A DNA stretch of 36,140 bases from Chitinophagaceae bacterium (lineage in GTDB: Bacteria > Bacteroidota > Bacteroidia > Chitinophagales > Chitinophagaceae): NCBI GenBank assembly GCA_947458335.1, contig CANGYW010000005.1, forward strand, positions 1 through 36,140, given 5' to 3'. A program made the position numbers and the translations under genes. Positions 18,320-28,102 of the stretch are shown one piece after another (the first letter of the stretch is position 1; each line of letters begins with the position of its first letter). The notes under the pieces were generated by a model. The model saw only the letters and a list, made by a program, of their open reading frames with translations, was not told the DNA's origin and did no database searches.

Positions 18320-19660
18320 ATGGGAAAACGAGTTGTTATACTGGGCGGAGGCGAAAGCGGGGTCGGAGCCGCTTTGCTGGCCAAGCGAAAAGGATACGAG
18401 GTGTTTGTCTCCGACGGAAGTTCTTTGAAAGAAAACTATCGTAATGAACTGTTGAGCGAGGGCATTGCTTTCGAGGAGGGAATGCATACCCTAGATCGAG
18501 TGTTGCAGGCCGATGAAGTAATTAAGAGTCCGGGTATTCCCGAATCGTCTGCGGTGATGAAAGCTATTCGTGCCAAAGGTATTCGGGTGATTAGTGAAGT
18601 AGAACTAGCCTATCGTTATAAGGGAGATAGCCGGATTGTCGCCATTACCGGGAGTAATGGAAAGACTACAACTACCTCATTGGTCTACCAGCTATGCCGT
18701 TGTGCCGGACTCGATGTGGCATTGGTTGGAAATATCGGCTACTCATTTGCCCGACAAGTTGCCCTCGAGCCGCATGAACTCTATGTGGTCGAGATCAGCA
18801 GTTTTCAGCTCGATGATATTGATCAGTTCTGTCCTCATGTGGCGATCTTAACCAATATCACTGAAGATCATCTCGATCGTTACGATTACGTTTTCTTGAA
18901 TTATATCAATAGCAAGTTTAGGATCACCATGAATCAAGGCCCCGCCGATTTTTTTATCTACTGTGCCGATGATGCGGTGACCCAGACCTACCTTAAAAAT
19001 TTTAGTATATCATCTAACCAACTACCCATTAGCATGAAAAGAGAAGTATCACCTGGTGCATTTATCAAAGACGGAGACATGTACGTGCGGACCGGCAACG
19101 AAGTGATGACGATGAGCGTCTTCGACTTTGCGCTAAAGGGAAAGCATAACCAGTACAACACGATGGCAGCTTGTGTGGCAGCGGCAACGCTCGATATTCG
19201 CAAAGACAAGATTCGCGATGCTGTGCAGCATTTTGAGCAATTAGAACACCGTATGGAATATGTGGCTACGGTACGTGGCGTTGAATTTATCAACGATAGT
19301 AAGGCCACGAATGTGAATTCTACTTGGTATGCGCTCGAAAGTATGACAAGCCCTACCATTCTTATTTTAGGAGGTGTCGATAAAGGAAACGATTACTCGC
19401 TGCTGGCCGAAGGCATTCGCGATAAGGTAAAAGCCATTATCTGTCTTGGTAAAGACACTAAAAAGATTCATGAAGCCTTTGGTAAGATCGTTAATGTGTT
19501 GGTCGATACGCATAGCGCCGAAGAGGCCGTGCAAACGGCATTTCATCTGGCTGCCAAGGGAGATACAGTCTTGCTAAGTCCGGCCTGCGCCAGTTTTGAT
19601 TTGTTCAAAAATTACGAGGATCGTGGCCAGCAATTTAAAAAAGCTGTAAAAGATCTCTAA
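18320..19660 (+). CDS. murD: UDP-N-acetylmuramoylalanine--D-glutamate ligase
   Basis: ILGGGESGVGAALLAK, ITGSNGKTTTTSLVYQL, FINDSKATNVNSTWYAL, LLSPACASFDLFKNYEDRGQQF. Confidence 0.97.
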   Translation: MGKRVVILGGGESGVGAALLAKRKGYEVFVSDGSSLKENYRNELLSEGIAFEEGMHTLDRVLQADEVIKSPGIPESSAVMKAIRAKGIRVISEVELAYRYKGDSRIVAITGSNGKTTTTSLVYQLCRCAGLDVALVGNIGYSFARQVALEPHELYVVEISSFQLDDIDQFCPHVAILTNITEDHLDRYDYVFLNYINSKFRITMNQGPADFFIYCADDAVTQTYLKNFSISSNQLPISMKREVSPGAFIKDGDMYVRTGNEVMTMSVFDFALKGKHNQYNTMAACVAAATLDIRKDKIRDAVQHFEQLEHRMEYVATVRGVEFINDSKATNVNSTWYALESMTSPTILILGGVDKGNDYSLLAEGIRDKVKAIICLGKDTKKIHEAFGKIVNVLVDTHSAEEAVQTAFHLAAKGDTVLLSPACASFDLFKNYEDRGQQFKKAVKDL

Positions 19661-19663
19661 TCA

Positions 19664-20941
19664 ATGGAAGCTCCCCGCGACATACGACTGACCGATCTGC
19701 GTAGCAGCTTTACCACCGATAATCTGCTCAGGAAGACCCGTGGTGATAAAGTAATCTGGGCTTTAGTGGTAGTGCTTACCCTGGTGTCGTTGCTGGCGGT
19801 CTACAGTGCGACTGGCTCACTGGCGTATAAAAATTATAAGGGAAATACCGAGGTATATCTGTTTAAGCAAGTCGTCTTTATTTTAGGAGGATTACTAGTT
19901 ATTTACTTCGCACATCTAGTCAACTATACCTTTTATTCTAAGGCAGCTCGTATTGTTTTTTTGATCTCGCTACCATTACTTTTTTATACATTATTCTTTG
20001 GGGTCAAGATGAACGAGGGCAGTCGCTGGATCAAATTGCCCATTATCAATATGACCATGCAGACCTCCGATCTGGCAAAGCTGGCCTTGTTCATGTATCT
20101 GGCAAGGCTATTGAGCAAGAAGCAAGATATGATCAAGGATTTCAAAAAGGGATATCTGATGGTTATTTGGCCTGTGCTCTTGACTTGTATGCTGATTGCT
20201 CCGGCCAATCTTTCTACCGCACTGCTGCTGGGGGCTAGTTGTTTGCTGCTACTTTTTATTGGAAGAGCCAGTGCCAAGCATCTCTTGCTTACTATGGGAT
20301 TAGCCATGATCCCGATCCTGTTGTTGATCGCTACGGCAGTCGTGCGCCATCACAGCGAAAGCAGCGAGGAGCCGACCTCGGTCAAAGCCTCTACTTCGGC
20401 GCTTACCGCTAGGGTGGATACCTGGATAAATCGAGTAGAGACCTTTATTTATGGTGGTCAGGATAGTGACACCGATGCCTACCAGGTCAATCAGGCTAAG
20501 GTGGCTATTTCGAAAGGAGGATTATTGGGGGTGGGTCCTGGTAACAGTACCACGCGCGACTTTTTACCGCAGGCCTATAACGATTTTATTTATGCCATCA
20601 TTATAGAAGAATACGGAATACTAGGAGGAAGTTTTATGGTCTTTATCTACTTGGTATTCCTGTTTCGTTGTATCAGAATATTTAAACGATGTCCGTTTGC
20701 CTTTGGAGCATTTTTGGCACTGGGGCTCAGTTTTACGCTGGTTATTCAAGCGTTGGCCAATATGGCGGTAACCGTCAACCTGTTTCCAGTAACAGGGGTT
20801 ACGCTTCCACTCGTGAGCATGGGAGGAAGTAGTTTCATTTTTACTTGTTTGGCCATCGGTATCATTTTGAGTGTAGCGCGAAATGTAGAACAACTCGAGG
20901 GAAAGGCAGAAGAGAAAATGGTTAAACCGGCTGCTGCATGA
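19664..20941 (+). CDS. ftsW: FtsW peptidoglycan polymerase (SEDS family)
   Basis: Multi-TM SEDS protein with GSRWIKLP, GLLGVGPGNSTTRDFLPQAYNDFIYAIIIEEYGILGG and TGVTLPLVSMGGSS. Confidence 0.96.
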   Translation: MEAPRDIRLTDLRSSFTTDNLLRKTRGDKVIWALVVVLTLVSLLAVYSATGSLAYKNYKGNTEVYLFKQVVFILGGLLVIYFAHLVNYTFYSKAARIVFLISLPLLFYTLFFGVKMNEGSRWIKLPIINMTMQTSDLAKLALFMYLARLLSKKQDMIKDFKKGYLMVIWPVLLTCMLIAPANLSTALLLGASCLLLLFIGRASAKHLLLTMGLAMIPILLLIATAVVRHHSESSEEPTSVKASTSALTARVDTWINRVETFIYGGQDSDTDAYQVNQAKVAISKGGLLGVGPGNSTTRDFLPQAYNDFIYAIIIEEYGILGGSFMVFIYLVFLFRCIRIFKRCPFAFGAFLALGLSFTLVIQALANMAVTVNLFPVTGVTLPLVSMGGSSFIFTCLAIGIILSVARNVEQLEGKAEEKMVKPAAA

Positions 20942-22032
20942 GCTCTAGAATTCTGATAGCGGGTGGAGGAACGGGAGGACATATTTTTCCTGCGCTGGCC
21001 ATAGCAGGAGCGATCAAGAAGCTAGAGCCTTTGGCATCGATCTTGTTCGTGGGGGCCAAGGGAAAAATGGAAATGGAGAAAGTACCCCAGGCTGGTTATT
21101 CGATTGTGGGGTTAGATATAGTAGGATTCGATAGAAGTTCTTTGACAAAAAATGTTGCACTGCCCTTTAAGCTGGTCAAAAGCTTTTGGCAAGTCAGAAA
21201 CATCTTGCGGCACTTTCGTCCGGATGCTGTACTGGGCGTGGGAGGTTACTCCAGCTTTCCGGTATTGCGTTATGCGCAGGTAAAGGGTATCCCGACTTTT
21301 TTGCATGAGTCCAATGCGTATGCGGGAAAGTCCAATCAATTGCTGGCTAAGCGGGCAACTGCCATTTTTACCGGCGTATCTGGTTTAGAGCGATTCTTTT
21401 CATCGCAAAAGATCTTTTTTACCGGTAATCCGGTCAGAGCCTCTATTTGTGGTGTACTGCCCGATCGAGAAACGGCAAGAGCTTTCTTTGGGCTGTCTGT
21501 ACATCAACCTGTGCTACTGGTAATGGGAGGCAGCTTGGGAGCCCGCTCTATTAACCAGGCCATTGATGACGGAATGGAACAACTAAAGCGCAACGGTATT
21601 CAATTGATCTGGCAAACCGGTAAGTCCTATGCAGAACAAGCAGCGAAGCGTGTCGCTGGTTATAGCGGGTGTTACACGGCCGACTTTATTCAACAAATGG
21701 AGATGGCCTATGCCGCTGCTGATGTAGTAATAGCTCGGGCCGGTGCCATGACAGTAGCTGAATTAGCGGTAGTCGCTAAGCCGGTATTATTCGTTCCGTT
21801 TCCCTTGGCAGCCGAAGATCATCAGCGAGTCAATGCCGAGCAGCTCGTTAGCAAGCAAGCTGCCTTGTTGATTGCAGATGCAGAGGCGGGTGTTTCGTTA
21901 GTTCCCGCTGCCATCGCACTTTGCCTAGATGTAACAAAGCAGCAAGTGCTCAGTAGGGCCATTGCATCGTTTGCGGTTCGGGATGCTGCTGAGAAGGTGG
22001 CGATAGAACTTATCAGGCAATTGAAAAAGTAA
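20938..22032 (+). CDS. murG: UDP-N-acetylglucosamine--N-acetylmuramyl-(pentapeptide) pyrophosphoryl-undecaprenol GlcNAc transferase
   Basis: IAGGGTGGHIFPALAIA, GVGGYSSFPVLRYA, HESNAYAGKSNQLLAKRA, RAGAMTVAELA; overlaps ftsW by ATGA. Confidence 0.97.
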   Translation: MSSRILIAGGGTGGHIFPALAIAGAIKKLEPLASILFVGAKGKMEMEKVPQAGYSIVGLDIVGFDRSSLTKNVALPFKLVKSFWQVRNILRHFRPDAVLGVGGYSSFPVLRYAQVKGIPTFLHESNAYAGKSNQLLAKRATAIFTGVSGLERFFSSQKIFFTGNPVRASICGVLPDRETARAFFGLSVHQPVLLVMGGSLGARSINQAIDDGMEQLKRNGIQLIWQTGKSYAEQAAKRVAGYSGCYTADFIQQMEMAYAAADVVIARAGAMTVAELAVVAKPVLFVPFPLAAEDHQRVNAEQLVSKQAALLIADAEAGVSLVPAAIALCLDVTKQQVLSRAIASFAVRDAAEKVAIELIRQLKK

Positions 22033-22033
22033 A

Positions 22034-23455
22034 ATGAGATCAACAATCGATACAACGCTTTTGCAAGAGTCCTTTCGGATAGGAGGAGGGCTACGCGAAC
22101 TCTGTTTTATTGGTATCGGAGGTATTGGTATGAGTGCACTGGCCCGATTTTTTCACGAGCAAGGTGTTAAAGTAACTGGCTATGATAAAACACCCAGTGC
22201 ACTGACCCGTTCGCTAGAAGATTCGGGTATAGCGGTGCATTATAGCGAAGATCTAGCAGCGGTGGCTCGTTCGGCCGATGCAGTGGTGTATACGCCGGCT
22301 GTTCCGTCTACGCATCTCGAGCTACGCTGGTATAAAGAAAATGGATACACGCTATGGAAAAGAAGCGATCTGCTACAACAGATCACTAATCGTTCTTTGA
22401 ATGTTTGTATAGCCGGTACACACGGAAAGACCACCACCTCTACTCTCGTGGCACATTTGTTGCGGCACAGTGGTTTTGGGGGGAATGCTTTTTTAGGAGG
22501 TATCGCCGCTAACTACGGAACCAATCATTGGAGTAGCCAGGTAAACTGTTGCGTTGTTGAAGCAGATGAGTACGACCGGAGTTTTTTAAAGTTGCTACCT
22601 CATATCGCGTTGATCAGTGCTATGGATCCTGACCATCTCGATATCTACGGAGATGTCGCTTCGATGGAACAGGCCTTTATTGATTTTAGTGCTCTGATCC
22701 CGAAGGGAGGGTTGCTGGTGTATAAGTGGGGACTACCCAGGGCTGGAGATCTTAAAGGACCGCAGAAGCTCAGCTATCACGCACGTAACGAAAGTGCCGA
22801 TTGCTATGCCGTAAATGCTATAGTATCCGATGGCGGCTATCGCTTTACCGCGGTAATTGATGGAGAACGGATCGGTGATCTTTTTTTACCGATGGGTGGA
22901 TGGCATAATGTCGAAAATGCCATTGGGGCCATTACGGTAGCAAGAGCACTCGGACTTAGTGTAGAGTCTATTCGCGAAGCACTGGCTTGTTTTAAGGGTG
23001 TGCAACGTCGCTTTGAAAAGCTCATTGATAACGATCGGTTGGTATTGATCGATGACTATGCGCATCATCCCGAGGAATTGCGGGTGTTGATAGAGGGCGT
23101 TCGTTCGCTGTATCCAACGGCAACTTGTACGATCTTATTTCAACCGCATTTATACTCTCGTACGCGCGATTTAGCCAAGGAGTTTGCACAGGCCCTGGCT
23201 ACTGCAGATCGGGTAGTGTTACTGCCGCTCTACCCAGCTCGTGAGTTGCCAATAGAGGGGGTAAGTAGCGAATTGATCGGATCGTTACTATATGATGTAC
23301 CACTGGTATATCTCGAGGGAGATGCCGTGGTCGAGTGGGTAGAAGAGGAATATCACCGGAGGAGATCGACCGGTCAACAGGTATTTGTTATAGCGGGCGC
23401 TGGCGATATTGATCGGTTGCCAGCATCGATAAAAAAAAGAATAGAAAATAGTTAA
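22034..23455 (+). CDS. murC: UDP-N-acetylmuramate--L-alanine ligase
   Basis: FIGIGGIGMSALARFFHEQG, IAGTHGKTTTSTLVAHLL, EADEYDRSFL, DDYAHHPEELR, FQPHLYSRTRDL. Confidence 0.97.
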   Translation: MRSTIDTTLLQESFRIGGGLRELCFIGIGGIGMSALARFFHEQGVKVTGYDKTPSALTRSLEDSGIAVHYSEDLAAVARSADAVVYTPAVPSTHLELRWYKENGYTLWKRSDLLQQITNRSLNVCIAGTHGKTTTSTLVAHLLRHSGFGGNAFLGGIAANYGTNHWSSQVNCCVVEADEYDRSFLKLLPHIALISAMDPDHLDIYGDVASMEQAFIDFSALIPKGGLLVYKWGLPRAGDLKGPQKLSYHARNESADCYAVNAIVSDGGYRFTAVIDGERIGDLFLPMGGWHNVENAIGAITVARALGLSVESIREALACFKGVQRRFEKLIDNDRLVLIDDYAHHPEELRVLIEGVRSLYPTATCTILFQPHLYSRTRDLAKEFAQALATADRVVLLPLYPARELPIEGVSSELIGSLLYDVPLVYLEGDAVVEWVEEEYHRRRSTGQQVFVIAGAGDIDRLPASIKKRIENS

Positions 23456-23469
23456 ACAGGTATAAAGAA

Positions 23470-24474
23470 TTGAATTTTAAAAGAACCATACAACGCATTT
23501 TGTTTGTTGCCTTCTGGCTATCAGTAGGCACTGGTATGATATTGTTACTGGCCGCCGCTATTCGGGGTCGTAACAAAGAGAAGCTTCGCGCCTATACCAT
23601 CGAAATAAAGGCTGGACCTGGAGGTGCCTTTTTGACCGAAGGTGATGTAGAGGAATTATTACAACACTCCACGGCCGGTGTAAGAGGCGAGCGGTTGGGT
23701 CTCTTTAATCTTCGGCTGGTAGAACAAAAGATTAAATCGCATATCAGGATAAGGGATGCCCAACTGTATTTTGATAACCAGGATGTGTTACATGTGCAGG
23801 TACAAGAAAAAGTGCCGCTGGCTCGATTGTTTACCGTGAGCGGAGGCTCTACTTATTTGGATGAGCAAGGAAGGTTGATGCCCTTGTCTTTGATCAAGAC
23901 CATTAAGGTGCCCGTATTTACCGGACTCTCCGACTCGGTGCTTTCAAGAAAACCGGATACAGTTTTATTGCAACAGGTCTTTGCGATGGCACAGTATTTG
24001 GCACGTGATTCATTTTGGGCTTCGCAAGTGGCACAGATCGACTATACGTCTGCTCAAGAGTGGGAATTAATACCGGTCGTTGGTGATCACGTGGTAAAAT
24101 TGGGAAGTCTCACCGATATCGAAGCAAAGTTGCGTAGGCTGATGATCTTCTACCAACAGGTATTGAGCAAAACTGGACTGAGTCGCTACCGAATGATCGA
24201 TGTACGCTTTAATGGACAGGTCATAGCCGGTAGTATGAGCAGTGCTCGGGTAGATTCCTTACAATTAAGAAGAAGTGTAGAAAAATTATTACGAGATGCA
24301 ACGGAAGCCGAAAATGATACTATCGTGCGTGTTCTTCCTAAGCCTTTACAACCCTTATTGCCCGACGATCCCAATCCCACGCTCCTTGAATTAAAGACGG
24401 TCTTGCCAGGTGCCACAAAAACAGACACTACTCAATCGGTCATATCCATACAAAAAAAATCAAACAACAACTAA
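23470..24474 (+). CDS. ftsQ: FtsQ-like division protein
   Basis: N-terminal TM then POTRA/FtsQ-like region (IRIRDAQLYFDNQDVLHVQVQEKVPLARLF...YLDEQGRLMPL); TTG start; between murC and ftsA. Confidence 0.88.
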   Translation: MNFKRTIQRILFVAFWLSVGTGMILLLAAAIRGRNKEKLRAYTIEIKAGPGGAFLTEGDVEELLQHSTAGVRGERLGLFNLRLVEQKIKSHIRIRDAQLYFDNQDVLHVQVQEKVPLARLFTVSGGSTYLDEQGRLMPLSLIKTIKVPVFTGLSDSVLSRKPDTVLLQQVFAMAQYLARDSFWASQVAQIDYTSAQEWELIPVVGDHVVKLGSLTDIEAKLRRLMIFYQQVLSKTGLSRYRMIDVRFNGQVIAGSMSSARVDSLQLRRSVEKLLRDATEAENDTIVRVLPKPLQPLLPDDPNPTLLELKTVLPGATKTDTTQSVISIQKKSNNN

Positions 24475-24484
24475 ACCACTTATT

Positions 24485-25864
24485 ATGAACAACGAAAACC
24501 CCATCATTGTCGGTCTCGACATCGGCACTACCAAGATTGCCGTGATTGCCGGTAGAAAAAATGAGTTCGGCAAACTCGAGATTCTCGGTTTTGGTAAAGC
24601 CAACTCTAATGGTGTCAAGCATGGCCAGGTGCTTAACATCGATGAAACAATCAAGGCCATTCGCACGGCCCTTGATAATTGTTTTGCCTCGAATCCTAAC
24701 CTCGATATTAATGAGGTATACGTAGGAATTGCGGGTCATCATATTAAAAGCTTGCAAACAAGAGGAGATATGGTCCGCCAGCGTACAGAAGAAGAAGTGG
24801 CCCAGCACGAGATCGATAAACTGGTCGATGATCAGCGTAAGACCTACATTCCTGCAGGCGATCAGATCATCGATGTAATTCCACAGGAATTTACAGTTGA
24901 TAATATTCCCAACATCGCTAACCCTATTGGTTATGGAGGCGTTAAGATCGGTGCTAATTTTCATATTATAACCGGCGATAAGAATGCCATTCGTAATATC
25001 AACAGGAGCGTAGAAAAAGCAGGATTGATCACCAAAGACCTGGTGTTGCAACCCCTGGCCTCTTCTGCTGCCGTTATGGGGCAAGAAGATCTTGAGGCGG
25101 GGGTAGCTATTGTGGATATTGGAGGGGGTACCACCGACCTGGCTGTCTTTAATGAAGGTATTTTGAAGCATACGGCCGTGATTCCTTTTGCCGGTGAGAA
25201 TATTACCAATGATATCAAATCAGGATTAGGTGTATTAAAGACGCAAGCAGAGCAGATGAAAGTGCAATTCGGAAGTGCCCTTGCCAACGAGGCCAAGGCC
25301 AATGCCTATATCACTATTCCCGGTTTGCGGGGTATGCCTGCCAAAGAGATCAGCGTAAAAAATCTGGCGAATATCATTCAAGCGCGCATGAGTGAGATTA
25401 TGGATTTTGTAACCTATCATCTCAAACAGGTCGGGTTAGATAATAAAGCGTTGAATGGAGGTATTATCTTAACCGGTGGAGGTTCACAACTAAAGCATTT
25501 GATTCAGTTAACCGAATATGTAACCGGACTCAATGCTAGGATCGGATTTCCAAATGAGCACTTGGCCGCTGGTCATATCGAAGAACTATCCAAGCCTACG
25601 TACTCTACTTGCATCGGCCTTATCCTAAAAGGGTATGATGATTATGAGCACAATCGCAAAGATTTTGAAAAGGGATATCGTCAAGTACAAGTACCCGATG
25701 GACTGCGTCGTGGTCAGACCGTAAATACACCAGAGACGCTAGAAGCTGAGGGTGTGAGTGAAGACCAGATGAAACATCGTCGTAACCTCACTGGCTTCTG
25801 GAGTAAGTTCAAAGACCGTATCATTGATTTATTTAAAGAAGAAGAGGACAAACACCTCGGATAA
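24485..25864 (+). CDS. ftsA: Cell division protein FtsA
   Basis: IIVGLDIGTTKIAVIAGRK, VAIVDIGGGTTDLAVF, ILTGGGSQLKHL; start set to the ATG at 24485 because the ORF extension from 24410 lies inside ftsQ. Confidence 0.96.
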   Translation: MNNENPIIVGLDIGTTKIAVIAGRKNEFGKLEILGFGKANSNGVKHGQVLNIDETIKAIRTALDNCFASNPNLDINEVYVGIAGHHIKSLQTRGDMVRQRTEEEVAQHEIDKLVDDQRKTYIPAGDQIIDVIPQEFTVDNIPNIANPIGYGGVKIGANFHIITGDKNAIRNINRSVEKAGLITKDLVLQPLASSAAVMGQEDLEAGVAIVDIGGGTTDLAVFNEGILKHTAVIPFAGENITNDIKSGLGVLKTQAEQMKVQFGSALANEAKANAYITIPGLRGMPAKEISVKNLANIIQARMSEIMDFVTYHLKQVGLDNKALNGGIILTGGGSQLKHLIQLTEYVTGLNARIGFPNEHLAAGHIEELSKPTYSTCIGLILKGYDDYEHNRKDFEKGYRQVQVPDGLRRGQTVNTPETLEAEGVSEDQMKHRRNLTGFWSKFKDRIIDLFKEEEDKHLG

Positions 25865-25911
25865 AAATCAATCCCACTAACCCATTCGAAATATTCCAAA
25901 ATCTAACGCTC

Positions 25912-27951
25912 ATGATTCATTTTGATCTGCCCACCGAAAAGTCCTCTATCCTTAAGGTAATTGGTGTAGGAGGAGGCGGAAGTAATGCAGTCAACTACAT
26001 GTTCAATCAGCAAATTGAAGGTGTCAATTTTGTCATCTGTAATACAGATGCTCAAGCGCTGGCAGCCAGTGGTATTCCCAACCGTGTACAGCTTGGGCCT
26101 CATCTTACACAGGGTCTTGGTGCTGGGGCTAATCCCGAGATCGGTCGACAGGCTACCGAGGAGTCGCTCGAGGAGATCAGAAAGATCCTCGAGGTCAATA
26201 CCAAGATGGCCTTTATCACCGCCGGGATGGGCGGTGGTACCGGAACGGGTGGAGCACCCATAATTGCCAAGATCTGTAAAGACCTGGGTATACTAACCGT
26301 GGGCATTGTGACCACTCCGTTTGCCTATGAGGGAAAGAAAAGATTACAGCAGGCAGAAGAAGGTATTCGTCAACTGCGTCAGCAAGTAGATACATTATTG
26401 GTTATTAGTAACGACAAACTTCGTCACCAGTTTGGTAACTTAAAAATGCGGGAGGCGTTCGAGAAAGCCGATAATGTGTTGGCTACGGCTGCGCGCTGTA
26501 TTACGGATGTCATTAACAGTACTGGGCAAATCAATGTGGACTTTGCGGATGTATGCACCGTAATGCGCAACGGCGGACGTGCTATTCTGGGACACGCCGA
26601 AGTAGCGGGCACCCATCGGGCTCAGTTGGCTATCGAGGAAGCTTTGAACTCTCCACTTCTAAACGATAATGAGATCAATGGTGCAAAATGGATCTTGATT
26701 AATATCAATTCTGCACGCGGTGAGTATGAGTTTACGATGGATGAAGTAGAAGTCATTCAGCAGTATCTGTTGACCAAGGCCGGAGAAAACACAGATGTGA
26801 TCTTAGGAATGGGATATGATGATCTATTGGGCGATAAGCTGGGTATTACACTCATTGCTACCGGATTTGAACATAAAGACACGATAAGTGTAACACCACT
26901 TAAAAAAATAGCTCCAGAAGAGGAGAAGATTGTTATGGTACTGGGCCAGCCATTCGAGTCTTCGACAACTGCAACAGACGTAGTATCGACAGACGCGCAA
27001 CCAAGCGCCTCCACATTGTCGTCTGATGCAGTAACTACGGTTCCTGTCACCAGCATTGAATCACCCGATGTAACAGTAGATACTTCTGTGCCTGATCCGC
27101 TCATGCCACGTCTGGTAGAAGAAGTAGCTCCGGTAGCTGCACTGCAAAATCCTGTTGTGTCTACTGAAGAGACTATCATTCATTTTGAACTTTCTGCTGA
27201 GACAGCAGCTACTGATGCGACCGAACCAACTACTCCGTCTGTTCGCCCAGCGGCCATTCTCGAAACAGATGCCAGCTATTTGGCGGCAGCCACTACTGCT
27301 ATTACCGGGCCCGCAGCGGGAGGGTATCTAACTCGTCCTGCCAATATCTATGCCGAGCCTCCTATGCCGGTAGCGCAATCCATGCCGGCTTCGGTGACCT
27401 CAGCTGTTGAGGCACCTGCTACTGCGATTACGCTTAATGAAGTAATACACGAGCAGCTACCCGTATCTGCTGTAGCATCGAGCGAGGTAATTGCGCAGTC
27501 GTCAGCGTTGCCAGAAAAAGTAGTTAGAGAAGAGTCGGCATCTGTCTCGGCTATGGCCGCTTCTACCACAGAGGAACCTGAGGAAATGCAAATGCAGCTG
27601 ATCGAGAAAGAAGAGTTGGCTGATATACCAACACCTTTGCTCTATGAGATCCATACCGCTGCTCCTACTATGCGAGAAGAAGGTATTAGCATAGAGGATA
27701 CGCTCGAGCAACAGCGACGTGCTGCAGATCGCTTGCAAAAGTTGCGTAATCTTAGCTACAATGTCAATGCGGCCGATCCAAATAATGAGTTTGAAACGGT
27801 TCCTGCATATATACGACGTAATATGGAGTTGTATAATAGTTCGTCACAGATCGAAAATTTCTACAGTAGTTATGAGGTCAAAGAAGATCCTTCTAATCAA
27901 GGACCGATTAGCACTCTCAATACTTTTCTAAATGGCAAAAAGCCTGATTAA
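25912..27951 (+). CDS. ftsZ: Cell division protein FtsZ with long C-terminal linker
   Basis: KVIGVGGGGSNAVNYM, AGMGGGTGTGGAPIIAKICKDLG, NIDADVQ-like GQINVDFADVCTVM; C-terminal VPAYIRRNMEL and NTFLNGKKPD. Confidence 0.97.
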   Translation: MIHFDLPTEKSSILKVIGVGGGGSNAVNYMFNQQIEGVNFVICNTDAQALAASGIPNRVQLGPHLTQGLGAGANPEIGRQATEESLEEIRKILEVNTKMAFITAGMGGGTGTGGAPIIAKICKDLGILTVGIVTTPFAYEGKKRLQQAEEGIRQLRQQVDTLLVISNDKLRHQFGNLKMREAFEKADNVLATAARCITDVINSTGQINVDFADVCTVMRNGGRAILGHAEVAGTHRAQLAIEEALNSPLLNDNEINGAKWILININSARGEYEFTMDEVEVIQQYLLTKAGENTDVILGMGYDDLLGDKLGITLIATGFEHKDTISVTPLKKIAPEEEKIVMVLGQPFESSTTATDVVSTDAQPSASTLSSDAVTTVPVTSIESPDVTVDTSVPDPLMPRLVEEVAPVAALQNPVVSTEETIIHFELSAETAATDATEPTTPSVRPAAILETDASYLAAATTAITGPAAGGYLTRPANIYAEPPMPVAQSMPASVTSAVEAPATAITLNEVIHEQLPVSAVASSEVIAQSSALPEKVVREESASVSAMAASTTEEPEEMQMQLIEKEELADIPTPLLYEIHTAAPTMREEGISIEDTLEQQRRAADRLQKLRNLSYNVNAADPNNEFETVPAYIRRNMELYNSSSQIENFYSSYEVKEDPSNQGPISTLNTFLNGKKPD

Positions 27952-27955
27952 TGAG

Positions 27956-27974
27956 TTCTCTGCCTGGCAGAGAA
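27956..27974 (+). other. Hairpin 4 nt downstream of ftsZ stop
   Basis: TTCTCTGC-CTG-GCAGAGAA, perfect 8-bp inverted repeat with 3-nt loop, no T-tract. Confidence 0.65.
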
Positions 27975-27999
27975 AGTCCGATGATGTGTTTTAGTTGTT

Positions 28000-28031
28000 C
28001 CTCCCGGTGTAAGCCGGGAGGTTTTTTTTTA
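28000..28031 (+). terminator. Rho-independent terminator of the dcw cluster
   Basis: CCTCCCGG-tgtaag-CCGGGAGG followed by a run of T. Confidence 0.93.
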
Positions 28032-28102
28032 TAAGAAGCTTGCCAGGGGGTATCTATTGCTAAACAATTCGCGTATCACAGTGTTATTGTCACATTATTC
28101 GT

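Noticed and set aside
24440-25171. 243-aa ORF on the minus strand
   Set aside because: Entirely antisense to ftsQ end/ftsA, no recognisable domain; explained by codon bias on the opposite strand.
26757-27179. 140-aa minus ORF in the ftsZ linker region
   Set aside because: Antisense of low-complexity Ser/Thr/Val sequence; no independent support.
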